Shown one piece after another: positions 35,079 through 44,102 of a stretch of DNA of 64,000 bases. Source of the DNA: Streptomyces litmocidini (GTDB taxonomy: Bacteria; Actinomycetota; Actinomycetes; Streptomycetales; Streptomycetaceae). Both the position numbers and the translations under genes were made by a program. The number at the start of each line of letters is the position of its first letter. Position 1 is the stretch's first letter. The notes under the pieces were generated by a model, which did no database searches, was not told where the DNA came from, and was given only the letters and a program-made list of their open reading frames with translations. The stretch is taken from contig NZ_BMTQ01000005.1 in assembly GCF_014649755.1 (NCBI RefSeq), positions 62,001 to 126,000 of the forward strand, given 5' to 3'.

Positions 35079-35495
35079 GTGCGCCTGCCCCGTTCCCTGT
35101 CCGGCTGGACCATGGCGGTCTTCGGCGTCCTCGCCGCCGCCCTGGGAGTGGTGGGCCTGGTCGCCCCGGACGCCCTGCTCACCGTCATGGGCTTCGAGCC
35201 GGTGCCCGAGGGCGGGCGCGCGGACGGGGACCACACCCTGGTCTTCCTGACGGCCTCCTCGATGGCCGCGCTGAACATGGGCGTGTACTACGTGCTCGCC
35301 GCGCTCGCCGACTGGAAGCCGTTCTTCCGGTGGACCGTCCCCTTCCGGCTCCTGACCTGCGCCGTCTTCACCCTGGCGGTCGTCACCGGCCGCGCCCCGG
35401 CCGGTTTCGTCGGCGTGGGCCTGTGGGAGGGGCTCGGCGCGGTGGTGACGGGGGCCGCGCTGCGGCACGAGGAGCGGGCGGCCGCGCGTGGATGA
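35079..35495 (+). CDS. Small four-helix membrane protein
   Basis: 138 residues with four predicted membrane segments (MAVFGVLAAALGVVGLV, AALNMGVYYVLAAL, FRLLTCAVFTLAVVTG, VGLWEGLGAVVTGAAL). GTG start with GGAGG seven bases before. Conserved-looking hydrophobic protein of unknown function. Confidence 0.75.
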   Translation: MRLPRSLSGWTMAVFGVLAAALGVVGLVAPDALLTVMGFEPVPEGGRADGDHTLVFLTASSMAALNMGVYYVLAALADWKPFFRWTVPFRLLTCAVFTLAVVTGRAPAGFVGVGLWEGLGAVVTGAALRHEERAAARG

Positions 35496-35713
35496 GGGGG
35501 AGGGCGTCGGCTGAGGCGCACCACGCCGGGCCCTGCCGGCCGGGGCGCACGGACGGCTGACCGGTGACCGGGAACCCGCCCGCGCACCGCTGCTCCCGGG
35601 GCTCGCGGAGCCGCGAGGAAACGAGCGGGCCCTGGTCCTGGCGCCGCCTCCGGGGAACCGTCCAGGGAAACCGACCGGTCCGGTCGGCCCTCCTCAGACG
35701 CCGGTCTTCGGCC

Positions 35714-36189
35714 ATGCGCCGGTATCGGACGGGTGTCGCCGTGTCCGGATTCGGGACGACGGCGATGTGGCTGGTCTCCGGAATCTGGATCGAGTCCCCC
35801 ACGGGCTCGGACGGTCTGGCGGCACTGGCCGCCTTCGCCCTCTGGACGCCCGTGCTCGCCGGGGTGCTGTACGCGGTCCAGGGCGTCGGCTCGGTCCTCA
35901 CGGGGCTGGTCACGGGTCCCCGCTGCGCCGGATCCCCGAACGGACCCTCGCCGTCGTGGGGCTCGCGCTGGTCGCGGTGGCGGGGGTGGGGTGGGCCCCC
36001 GGGCTCGCGGCGGGGGCCGTGCCGCGGGGCGTTCCGGAGCGGCAGGGTGAATGGCCTCCGCGGGGGTGGGCACCGCACCCGTGGAGCGGTTGTCCGCAGC
36101 CAGTGGTACGAGCGGCCTCGCGGTGCGGCGCGGCCAGGGGGCGTGGAGCATGGAGACAAGCACGGCGCGGCGGGAGGAGGGCAGTGTGA
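35714..36189 (+). pseudogene. Possible frameshifted small membrane protein gene
   Basis: From ATG 35714 one frame encodes two membrane helices (TTAMWLVSGIWI and ALAAFALWTPVLAGVLYAV) up to about 35915. Codon bias and a third helix (TLAVVGLALVAVAGVGWAP) then continue in a different frame, which runs to TGA 36189. A single indel near 35910-35930 would join them. Its 3' end overlaps the start region of the SpoIIE gene. It may be a decayed gene or a sequencing error; I do not recognise the family. Confidence 0.35.
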
Positions 36190-38264
36190 CGGCCGGTTCC
36201 TTCCCGGGTACGGGGACGGGGACGACGGGGTGGGTCGGGGTGCCCCTGGACGGCAAGGGGCTCCTCGACGTGCTCGGGGTCGCGGCCGTCGTCGTGGACG
36301 CCCGTGGCCGGATCGTGCTGTGGAGCCCGCAGGCGGAGAACCTCTTCGGCTTCCGCGCCGACGAGGCCCTCGGCCGCTACGTGGCCCGGCTGATCGTGGG
36401 CGAGGAGCACCGGGAGGAGGCGATGCGCCTCTTCGGCGAGGTGCTGCACGGCGGCACGGCCTGGGCCGGCACCTTCCCCGTACGGCACAAGGACGGCTCC
36501 GTCCGCCGGGTGGAGTTCCGCAACATGCGGCTCACCGACGACCTGGGCGACCTGTACGCGCTGGGGATCGCCGCCGACGGCGCCGCCGTCGAGCGGATCG
36601 AGACCGAGCTGGCGCTCTCGGACCGGCTGGTGTCCCAGTCTCCGATCGGCCTCGCCGTCCTCGACACCGAGCTGCGCTACGTCCTGGTGAACCCGGCCCT
36701 GGAACGGATCAACGGCGTTCCGGCCGCGGCGCACCTCGGCCGACGGATCGGCGACATGCTCCCGCAGGTCGACGCCGAGGCCGTGGAGACGGCGCTGCGC
36801 GCGGTGCTGGCGACGGGGAAGCCCGTCCTCGACCACTCGGTGGTGGGCCGGACCCCGGCGGATCCGGAGCAGGAGCACACCTGGTCCCTCTCCTTCTACC
36901 GCCTGGAGGGGGCGGAGGGCCGCGTCCAGGGCGTCGCGGCCTCGGTGATCGACGTGACCGAGCGGCACCGCGCGGACGCGGACGCGGACCGGTCCCGGCG
37001 GCGGCTCGCGCTCATCGCGGACGCCTCGGCGCGGGTGGGCACCACCCTGGAGGTGGAGCGGACGGCCGACGAGCTGGCCTCGGTGGTGGTGCCGGAGCTC
37101 GCGGACATCGCCGCGGTCGACGTCCTCGACTCCGTCCTGGCGCTGCGCAGGCCCGGCGCGCCCGAGGAGGGGCCCGAGCTGTTCCGCGCGCTCGCGGTGA
37201 AGGCCGGGAGCCGCACGGAGGCGCTGCCGGCGGCGGACCCCCCGGGGGAGGTCGCCATGTACGGGGCGGACCGGCTGGTCACCCGGTGCGTGCACACGGG
37301 TCTGCCGGTCCTGGTGGAGCACGTGGGCCCCGGCGACCTGTCGCGGATCGCGCGGAGTCCCGAGGCCGCGGAGCTGCTGGCGCGGGCGGGGGTCCATTCG
37401 TATCTGGCGGTGCCGCTGATCGCGCGCGGCGAGGTGCTGGGCGCGCTGGACCTCAAGCGGGACCGCAACGCGCTGCCCTTCGACAGGGACGACGTCCTGC
37501 TCGCGACGGAGCTGGCGGCCCGCGCGGCCGTCAGCATCGACAACGCCCGCTGGTACCAGAGCGTGCGGAACTCGGCGGTGACGCTCCAGCGGAGCCTGCT
37601 GCCGGGGGCGCCTCCGGTGCGGACGGGGCTGGAGGTCGCCGCCCGCTACCAGCCGGCGCACGCGTCGAGCGAGGTCGGCGGCGACTGGTACGACGTGATC
37701 GCGCTGCCCGACGACAAGACGGCGCTCGTCGTCGGGGACGTGATGGGCAGCGGGATCGACGCGGCGGCGACGATGGGCCGGCTGCGGACGGCGACCTGCG
37801 CGTTCGCGGACCTGGACCTGTCCCCGGCGCAGGTGCTGCGGCATCTGGACCGGATCACGGCGGGTCTGGAGCACTACATCGCGACCTGTCTCTTCGCCGT
37901 GCACGATCCGGTGCGGCAGCGGTGCCGGATCGCGAACGCGGGCCACCTGCCGCCCGTCCGGGTCCCGGTGGACGGCCCGGCCGAGCTGGTGCGGCTCTCC
38001 ACGGGGGTGCCCCTGGGCGTCGGAGGGGGCACCTTCCGCACGGCTCGGGTGCCGTTCCGGCCCGGGGACCGCCTGGTGCTCTACACGGACGGTCTGATCG
38101 AGACCCGCCACGAGGCGATCGACGAGCGGCTCGACCTGCTCGTACGCCTCCTCGACGAGGACCGCGGACCGCTGGAGGAGACCTGTGACCGGCTCCTGCG
38201 GGCGCTGCGCCGGCCGGGCGCGCCGGACGACGTGGCGCTCCTGATCGCCAGGAGCACGGGATGA
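36186..38264 (+). CDS. PAS-PAS-GAF-SpoIIE (PP2C) serine phosphatase
   Basis: 692 residues from GTG 36186 (GGAGG eight bases before; 36051 is a longer alternative). A PAS domain at about residues 30-130 (VVVDARGRIVLWSPQAENLFGF) is followed by a second PAS (GLAVLDTELRYVLVNPALER), a GAF domain at about 275-455, and a PP2C-type SpoIIE phosphatase (SEVGGDWYDVIALPDDKTAL, VVGDVMGSGIDAAATMGRLR, LVLYTDGLIE) with metal-binding Asp residues. No membrane helix. Such proteins dephosphorylate anti-sigma-factor antagonists in stress or development. Its TGA overlaps the ATG of a second SpoIIE gene. Confidence 0.92.
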   Translation: MTAGSFPGTGTGTTGWVGVPLDGKGLLDVLGVAAVVVDARGRIVLWSPQAENLFGFRADEALGRYVARLIVGEEHREEAMRLFGEVLHGGTAWAGTFPVRHKDGSVRRVEFRNMRLTDDLGDLYALGIAADGAAVERIETELALSDRLVSQSPIGLAVLDTELRYVLVNPALERINGVPAAAHLGRRIGDMLPQVDAEAVETALRAVLATGKPVLDHSVVGRTPADPEQEHTWSLSFYRLEGAEGRVQGVAASVIDVTERHRADADADRSRRRLALIADASARVGTTLEVERTADELASVVVPELADIAAVDVLDSVLALRRPGAPEEGPELFRALAVKAGSRTEALPAADPPGEVAMYGADRLVTRCVHTGLPVLVEHVGPGDLSRIARSPEAAELLARAGVHSYLAVPLIARGEVLGALDLKRDRNALPFDRDDVLLATELAARAAVSIDNARWYQSVRNSAVTLQRSLLPGAPPVRTGLEVAARYQPAHASSEVGGDWYDVIALPDDKTALVVGDVMGSGIDAAATMGRLRTATCAFADLDLSPAQVLRHLDRITAGLEHYIATCLFAVHDPVRQRCRIANAGHLPPVRVPVDGPAELVRLSTGVPLGVGGGTFRTARVPFRPGDRLVLYTDGLIETRHEAIDERLDLLVRLLDEDRGPLEETCDRLLRALRRPGAPDDVALLIARSTG

Positions 38265-41062
38265 CGGCCCGGTACCGGGACGGGGGGCGGGGGCGGGCCC
38301 ACGCGCGGGAGAAACAGGAGAAGGGGCGGGTCCGGGGCCGTGGCACGGGGCTGCGGAGCGTCGCCGGGCAGGTGTTCGCCCTGGAGGCGCTGATCGCGCT
38401 GCTCGTGATCGCGGTGGCGGCGTTCGTGACGTTCCACCAGGAGCGGCGGGACACCGAGCGGGACGCCCGGATCCGTTCGCTCGCGGTCGCGGAGGCCTTC
38501 GCCCACGCGCCCGGCATCGACACGGCGCTGACCTCGCCGAATCCGACGGCACGGCTGCAGGACCGGGCGGAGGCGACCCGGCGGGCCACGGGCGTGGACT
38601 TCATAGCGGTCCTGAGCCCCTCCGGGGTGCGGTACACCGACTCGCAGCCGGAACTGATCGGCAAGAAGGCGACCGGGGACCTCTCGCGGGCGACGGTGGA
38701 CGGCGAGTCGTACACGGAGCTGTTCCGGGGCGCGCCCAACGACGCCGTGCGGGCCGTGGTGCCGGTGGTGGACGAGAAGGGAAAGATCGTCGGCCTGGTC
38801 AGCAGCGGCATCGAGGTGGAGAGCATCTCGCACTCGGTGCAGAACCGGCTGCCGCTGCTCATCGGCGCGGCGGGCGGCGCCCTGGTGGCGGCCGTGGGCG
38901 GGGCGGCCCTGGTGAGCCGGCGGCTGCGGCGGCAGACGCACGGTCTGGGGCCGGCGGAGATGACCCGGATGAAGGAGCATCACGAGGCGGTGCTGCACGC
39001 GGTCCGGGAAGGGGTCCTGATCATGGGCGCCGACCACCGGCTGCTGCTCGCCAACGACGAGGCGCGCCGGCTGCTCGGCCTCTCGGCGGAGGCGGAGCGG
39101 CTGCCGGTCTCGGAGCTCGGTCTGGATCCGCGGACGGTCGAACTCCTGGAGTCGGGGCGGTCGGCGACGGACGAGGTGCACCGGGCGGGCGACCGGCTGC
39201 TCGCGGTGAGCGTGCGGCCCACGCTCACGGACGGCACCAAGTCGGGCAGCGTGATGACGATGCGGGACACCACGGAGCTGGCGGCCGTGACCGGCCGGGC
39301 GGCGGTGGCCCGCGGCCGGCTGCAGCTGCTGTACGAGGCGGGGGTGCGGATCGGGACGACGCTGGAGGTCGTACGGACGGCGGAGGAGCTGGCGGAGGTG
39401 GCGGTCCCCCGGTTCGCGGACTTCGCGACGGTGGAGCTGCTCGAACCGGTGCTGCGCGGGGAGGAGCCCCCCGCGGCCGCGGCCGCGTCCACGGAGATGC
39501 GGCGGACGGCGCTGAGCGGGCTGCGGCCCGACCAGCCGCTCCAGCCGGTCGGGGACACCGTCCACTTCCACGTCCGCAGCACCCCGATGGCGAAGGCCCT
39601 GTACGCCGGGCACGCGGTGGTGGAGCCGGAGCTGGCCTCGGCGGAGGGCTGGCGGGCGCAGGACCCGGAGGGTGCTGCGCAGGCCCTGGCGTACGGGATG
39701 CACTCGCTGCTCACGGTGCCGCTGCTCGCCCGCGGGGTGGTCCTCGGGATGGCCAACTTCTGGCGGGCGGACACCCCGGAGCCGTTCGGGGAGGACGACC
39801 TGTCGTTCGCGGAGGAGCTGGCGGCGCGGGCGGCGGTCGCGATCGACAACGCGCGCCGGTTCACGCGGGAGCACGCGATGGCGGTGACGCTGCAGCGGAG
39901 CCTGCTGCCCCGGGTGCTGCCGGACCAGGGCGCGGTGGAGGTGGCGTACCGGTACCTTCCGGCGAAGGCCGGGGTGGGCGGTGACTGGTTCGACGTGATC
40001 CCGCTGCCGGGGGCGCGGGTGGCGCTCGTGGTGGGGGACGTGGTGGGGCACGGACTGCACGCGGCGGCGACCATGGGGCGGCTGCGGACGGCGGTGCACA
40101 ACTTCTCGACCCTGGACGTGCCGCCGGACGAGCTGCTCGGCCACCTCGACGAGCTGACGGGCCGGATCGAGGACGGGGACGGGGAGGCCGCGGGCGGCGA
40201 GGTGCGGCGGCGGGACGAGGGCATCACCGGCGCGACCTGTCTGTACGCGATCTACGATCCGGCGTCCGGGCTCTGCACGGTGGCGAGCGCGGGCCATCCC
40301 GGTCCGGCGCTCGTGGCTCCCGACGGGCGGGTCGAGTTCCCCGAGCTGTCGCCGGGGCTGCCGCTGGGGCTCGGGCTGGGCGACGTGCCCTTCGAGTCGA
40401 CGGAGCTGTGGCTGCCGGAGGGCAGCAAGCTGGTGCTGTTCACGGACGGGCTCCTGGAGGACCACGGGCGGGACCTGGACGCGGGGCTCGGGCTGCTGCG
40501 GACGACGCTCGCCCGGCCGGGCCGGAGCCCGGAGGAGATCTGTGCGGACGTGCTCGCGACGCTCCTCACGTCGACGCAGCGGGACGACATCGCGCTGCTC
40601 GTGGCGGAGACCCGGCTGCTCGCCCGGGACCGGATCGCCGAGTGGGAGGTGCCCCGGGACCCGTCGGCGGTGTCGCCGGTGCGGAACGCGGCGGCGGCGA
40701 AGCTGTCGGAGTGGGGGCTCGACGGGCTGGCGTTCACGGCGGAGCTGATCCTCAGCGAGCTGATCACGAACGCGGTGCGGTACGGGGCCGATCCGGTGCG
40801 CGTACGGCTCCTCCACGACCGGACGCTGATCTGCGAGGTCTCGGACGGCAGCAGCACCTCGCCGCACCTGCGGCACGCGGCGACGACGGACGAGGGCGGG
40901 CGCGGGCTGTATCTGGTCGCCCAGTACGCGGAACGCTGGGGCACGCGCTACGCCCGGCGCGGCAAGACGATCTGGGCGGAACTGAGGGTGGGCGCGGACG
41001 GCTCGGAACCGGCCCCGACGGCCGTCCCGGACCTGGACGCCCTGGAGGACCTGGCCTGGTGA
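38261..41062 (+). CDS. Membrane sensor PAS-GAF-SpoIIE phosphatase with anti-sigma-type ATPase domain
   Basis: 933 residues. A helix at about residues 37-57 (QVFALEALIALLVIAVAAF), a DcuS/CitA-like extracytoplasmic sensor domain (DFIAVLSPSGVRYTDSQPEL, GKIVGLVSSGIEVES) and a second helix (LLIGAAGGALVAAVGGAAL) form the input. PAS, GAF, SpoIIE phosphatase (GGDWFDVIPLPGARVALVV, VVGHGLHAAATMGRLRT, LVLFTDGLLE) and a C-terminal HATPase (ELILSELITNAVRYGADPV, GGRGLYLVAQYAERWG) follow. It therefore combines phosphatase and anti-sigma kinase-like modules. Co-translated with the preceding SpoIIE gene (ATGA). Confidence 0.93.
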   Translation: MTARYRDGGRGRAHAREKQEKGRVRGRGTGLRSVAGQVFALEALIALLVIAVAAFVTFHQERRDTERDARIRSLAVAEAFAHAPGIDTALTSPNPTARLQDRAEATRRATGVDFIAVLSPSGVRYTDSQPELIGKKATGDLSRATVDGESYTELFRGAPNDAVRAVVPVVDEKGKIVGLVSSGIEVESISHSVQNRLPLLIGAAGGALVAAVGGAALVSRRLRRQTHGLGPAEMTRMKEHHEAVLHAVREGVLIMGADHRLLLANDEARRLLGLSAEAERLPVSELGLDPRTVELLESGRSATDEVHRAGDRLLAVSVRPTLTDGTKSGSVMTMRDTTELAAVTGRAAVARGRLQLLYEAGVRIGTTLEVVRTAEELAEVAVPRFADFATVELLEPVLRGEEPPAAAAASTEMRRTALSGLRPDQPLQPVGDTVHFHVRSTPMAKALYAGHAVVEPELASAEGWRAQDPEGAAQALAYGMHSLLTVPLLARGVVLGMANFWRADTPEPFGEDDLSFAEELAARAAVAIDNARRFTREHAMAVTLQRSLLPRVLPDQGAVEVAYRYLPAKAGVGGDWFDVIPLPGARVALVVGDVVGHGLHAAATMGRLRTAVHNFSTLDVPPDELLGHLDELTGRIEDGDGEAAGGEVRRRDEGITGATCLYAIYDPASGLCTVASAGHPGPALVAPDGRVEFPELSPGLPLGLGLGDVPFESTELWLPEGSKLVLFTDGLLEDHGRDLDAGLGLLRTTLARPGRSPEEICADVLATLLTSTQRDDIALLVAETRLLARDRIAEWEVPRDPSAVSPVRNAAAAKLSEWGLDGLAFTAELILSELITNAVRYGADPVRVRLLHDRTLICEVSDGSSTSPHLRHAATTDEGGRGLYLVAQYAERWGTRYARRGKTIWAELRVGADGSEPAPTAVPDLDALEDLAW

Positions 41063-41081
41063 GCGCCCGGTTCCCCCGACC

Positions 41082-41158
41082 GCCGTTGCGGGCGGTCGTT
41101 CCGCCGGGGCGAGGGGCCCCTGCTCGGGGGGGGGCGAGAGCCCGGGGTGGGCGGGCAC
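41082..41158. repeat. Second copy of the dispersed intergenic element
   Basis: Matches the element at 31897-31978: GCCGTTGCGGGCGGTCGTTC, then CCGCCGGGGCGAGGGG, CCCCTGCTCGG, GCGAGAGCC and GGGCAC in the same order with small indels. It follows the end of the SpoIIE gene. Confidence 0.65.
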
Positions 41159-41243
41159 GGCGGAGCGGCGCGCGTGGCCGCGCCCGGGCTCCCGTGCCTG
41201 GACCCGCCCCCGAACCCGCACCGCGGGGGCTCCGCACGACCCG

Positions 41244-41253
41244 TGGTATACCA
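41244..41253. promoter_or_regulatory. GntR operator candidate TGGTATACCA
   Basis: A perfect 10-bp palindrome, 43 bp before the GTG of the first amidohydrolase. The same TGGTATACC core is in the operator between the second amidohydrolase and the gntR gene at 45425. Confidence 0.6.
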
Positions 41254-41296
41254 AATGGAGCGTCACCTGCCCCGCACCCGCCCCCGAGGAGCCCAC

Positions 41297-42496
41297 GTGA
41301 CCCCACCCCCCACCGCCACCCTCTTCCACGACGTCCGTCCCTTCGGCGCCCCGCCCCGCGACCTGATCGCCGTGGACGGCGAACTCGTGGCCGAGATCCC
41401 GCGGGGAGCGGTCGTCGAGCGGGTCGACGGGGCCGGCCGGCTCGCGCTGCCGACACTGGTCGACGCGCACGTCCACCCCGACAAGACCTCCTGGGGCGAG
41501 CCCTGGCACAGCCGCCGCCCCGCGCACGGCATCGCCGAGTACGTCGCGGGTGACGTGGAGCTGGCCCGCGCCCTGCCGACCCCGGTCGCCGAGCGGGCGC
41601 TGCGGCTGATGTCGCACGCCGCCGCCCAGGGCACCCGCGCGATGCGCGCCCACGCGGACGTGGCCCCGGCGTACGGGCTCTCCGGGATCGAGGGGGTCGC
41701 CGAGGCGGCCCGGAAGCTCGCCGGGATCGTCGACGTCGAGCTGGTCGCCTTCCCGCAGCACGGGGTGGTCCGGACGCCGGGGGTGGCCGAGCTCCTGGCG
41801 GAGGCCGCCGCGAGCGGGCTCGTCACCCACATCGGCGGCATCGACCCGGCCGGCTTCGACGCGGACGGCGGCCACGGGGGCGATCAGCTCGGCACGGTCT
41901 TCGGGCTCGCCGAGAAGCACGGGCTCGGCCTCGACATCCACCTCCACGACCGGGGCGAGCAGGGACTCGCGCCGCTGCGGGACATCGCGGCCCGCACGCG
42001 CGCGCTGGGGCTCCGGGGCCGGGTGAACGTGGGACACGCCTTCGCGGTCGCGTCCCTCCCGGACCGCGCGCTCGACGAGACGGCGGACCTCCTGGCGGAA
42101 TCCGGGGTCTCGCTCACGACGGTCGCCCTCTCCCCGGCGACGATCCTGCCGTTCCGGAGGCTCGCCGAGCGCGGGGTGCCGGTCGGCCTGGGCTCGGACG
42201 GGGTCCGGGACAGCTGGAGCCCGTTCGGCGACGCGGACATGCTGCGCCGGGCCTGGCTCGCCGCCTGGGCCCTGGAGGCACGGCTCGACGAGGAGCTGGA
42301 GGCCTGCTTCCGCCTCGCGGCGGACGGCGGCGCGGAGCTCCTGGGCCTCCCGAGGTCCGACCTGCGCCCCGGCTCCCCCGCCGACTTCATGCTCGTCGAC
42401 GGCGAGTGCCTGCCGCAGGCGGTGGTGGACGTGCCCCGCCGTGACCTGGTGGTCCGCGCGGGCCGGGTGGTGGCGCGGGACGGCCACCTGGTCTGA
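41297..42496 (+). CDS. Cytosine-deaminase-like amidohydrolase (first paralogue)
   Basis: 399 residues, GTG start with GAGGAG six bases before; the frame is open upstream to 41147 but the operator lies there. Metal-dependent deaminase/hydrolase motifs: VDAHVHPDKTSWG, MRAHADVAPAYG, LVAFPQHGVVRTPG, DIHLHDRGEQG, VGHAFAV and the catalytic Asp in GLGSDGVRDSW. These match the CodA-like branch acting on cyclic amides or heterocyclic amines. It shares the overall pattern with the protein encoded at 44099-45340. Substrate unknown; the permease between them is the likely importer. Confidence 0.88.
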   Translation: MTPPPTATLFHDVRPFGAPPRDLIAVDGELVAEIPRGAVVERVDGAGRLALPTLVDAHVHPDKTSWGEPWHSRRPAHGIAEYVAGDVELARALPTPVAERALRLMSHAAAQGTRAMRAHADVAPAYGLSGIEGVAEAARKLAGIVDVELVAFPQHGVVRTPGVAELLAEAAASGLVTHIGGIDPAGFDADGGHGGDQLGTVFGLAEKHGLGLDIHLHDRGEQGLAPLRDIAARTRALGLRGRVNVGHAFAVASLPDRALDETADLLAESGVSLTTVALSPATILPFRRLAERGVPVGLGSDGVRDSWSPFGDADMLRRAWLAAWALEARLDEELEACFRLAADGGAELLGLPRSDLRPGSPADFMLVDGECLPQAVVDVPRRDLVVRAGRVVARDGHLV

Positions 42497-42499
42497 GGC

Positions 42500-42635
42500 G
42501 TACGGGCACGGGCCCCGCGCGGGCACGGGCCCGGCGCGGGCACGGGCCCGGGCCCGGCGCGGGCACGGGCCGGGGTGTACGGGCACGGGCCGGGGCGGTA
42601 CGGGCCCCGCGCGGGCGCCGTACCCGTGCCCGTAC
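42500..42635. repeat. GC-rich repeats and terminator between convergent genes
   Basis: Direct copies of GTACGGGCACGGG at 42500-42512 and 42577-42589 face the inverted copy CCCGTGCCCGTAC at 42623-42635. Tandem GCGCGGGCACGGGCCCG units fill the middle, and GGTACGG/CCGTACC closes a hairpin at 42597-42624. The element can fold into alternative hairpins and probably ends transcription in both directions. Confidence 0.65.
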
Positions 42636-42641
42636 ACCGCC

Positions 42642-44102
42642 TCAGTCCCGCTCCACGTCCACCGTGGTGAGCGAGGCGTACCGCCCGGGGTCGGTGCGCC
42701 GGATGCGCAGGGCCACGAGCAGACCGGCCGCGAGGACCACCGGGAGCGGCACCAGGAGGGCCGTGTTCACGGCGCCGGTGCGGCCGGTGAGCAGGTCGAA
42801 GTGGACCACGGCCAGGACGGTGAGCAGGGCGAGGCCGGCGCAGGAGACGAGCGGTGCCCAGACGACCCGGGCGGCCGAGAGGCCCCTCCGGTCGCGCCGG
42901 AAGTAGGCCCAGACGGCGAGCGCGGCGAGGGCCTGCATGCCCATGATGCCGAGGACGCCGACGCTGTTGGTCCACAGGAAGACCTCGCCGTACGGGTCGG
43001 CGGCGAGGAGCGCCCCGGCGCCGACGACGGCCAGGTCGAAGCAGGTCTGGGCGACGACGGCCCCGCCGGGCGAGCCGTGCTTCCCGGAGACCGTGCCGAG
43101 GCGGCGGGGCAGCAGGCCCTCGCGGCCGAGGGCGTACAGGTAGCGGGCTCCGGCGTTGTGGAAGGCGAGCGTGGCGGCGAAGGCGCTGACGACGATGAGG
43201 CCGTGCATGGCGTCCGCCAGCCAGGGTCCCGCGTACAGTTCGGCGGCCCGGAAGGTGAGTTCGGGCCCGTCGGCGGCACGGGCCAGCTCCACGGCCTCGT
43301 CGGTGCCGAAGGCGCCCATGATCAGCCAGCAGCCGAGGGAGTAGAAGACGGCGAGGAAGCCGATCGCGACGAAGGTGGCGCGGGGCACGGTCCGCTGCGG
43401 TTCGCGCACCTCCTCGGCGAAGATCGCGGTGGCCTCGAAGCCGGTGAAGGCGCCGATGACCAGCACGAACATGCCCGCGACGCCGCCCGCGGCGAGCGTG
43501 GAGGGCGCGAAGGACGCGGTGTCGAGGGCGGCGGTGCCGCGCTCGCCGAGGATGCCGCCGTCCATGACGACGAGCGAGAGGACCTCCAGGACCAGGGCGA
43601 TGCCGAGGACCTTGGCGCTGAGCGTGACCTTCAGCAGGCCGAGCACGCCGACGGCGAGGACGCAGAGCCCGGAGAGCAGCCACCAGGGCACGTCGGCGCC
43701 GGTGGCGTCGCGGACCGATCCGGCGGCGAAGTAGCCGAAGGCGGCGGCGACTCCGGGGGTGACGAGGTTGTACGAGACGACGGCGACGTAGGCGGTGCCG
43801 ACGCCGAGGGTGCGGCCCAGGCCCCGGGCGACGTACGCGTAGAAGGCCCCGGCGTTGCGGACGTGCAGGCTCATCGCGGTGAACCCGGCGGCGAAGAGGG
43901 CCAGCAGGGCACCGGAGACGAGGTAGGCGAGCGGGGCGCCGGGGCCGCCGATGCCGATGGCGAAGGGGGCGACGCCGGCGAGGACGGTGAGCGGCGCGGC
44001 GGCGGCCACGACGAAGAAGACGAGGTCGAAGGTGCCGACCCGGCCCGCGGCGAGCCGGCCCGCCGCCTCGGGAGCCGTGCGGGACGTGGTCTCGGCGTTC
44101 AC
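42642..44102 (-). CDS. APC-family amino acid/amine permease
   Basis: 486 residues with about 12 membrane helices. The N-terminal GTFDLVFFVVAAAAPLTVLAG and GPGAPLAYLVSGALLALFAAG are the APC TM1-TM2 pattern, and FTGFEATAIFAEEVREPQRTVPRA is the conserved TM6-loop region. GTG start overlaps the stop of the upstream amidohydrolase gene (GTGA), so both are translated together. It probably imports the substrate, or a related amine or amino acid, of the two amidohydrolases. Confidence 0.9.
   Translation of the reverse strand: MNAETTSRTAPEAAGRLAAGRVGTFDLVFFVVAAAAPLTVLAGVAPFAIGIGGPGAPLAYLVSGALLALFAAGFTAMSLHVRNAGAFYAYVARGLGRTLGVGTAYVAVVSYNLVTPGVAAAFGYFAAGSVRDATGADVPWWLLSGLCVLAVGVLGLLKVTLSAKVLGIALVLEVLSLVVMDGGILGERGTAALDTASFAPSTLAAGGVAGMFVLVIGAFTGFEATAIFAEEVREPQRTVPRATFVAIGFLAVFYSLGCWLIMGAFGTDEAVELARAADGPELTFRAAELYAGPWLADAMHGLIVVSAFAATLAFHNAGARYLYALGREGLLPRRLGTVSGKHGSPGGAVVAQTCFDLAVVGAGALLAADPYGEVFLWTNSVGVLGIMGMQALAALAVWAYFRRDRRGLSAARVVWAPLVSCAGLALLTVLAVVHFDLLTGRTGAVNTALLVPLPVVLAAGLLVALRIRRTDPGRYASLTTVDVERD

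Noticed and set aside
35564..38188. 874-codon plus-strand frame overlapping the first SpoIIE gene
   Set aside because: After about 35920 it is an out-of-frame shadow; only its first part is kept as a possible frameshifted membrane gene.
38081..42637. 1518-codon minus-strand open frame
   Set aside because: Low-complexity Arg/Pro/Gln translation antisense to SpoIIE and amidohydrolase genes that have clear motifs.
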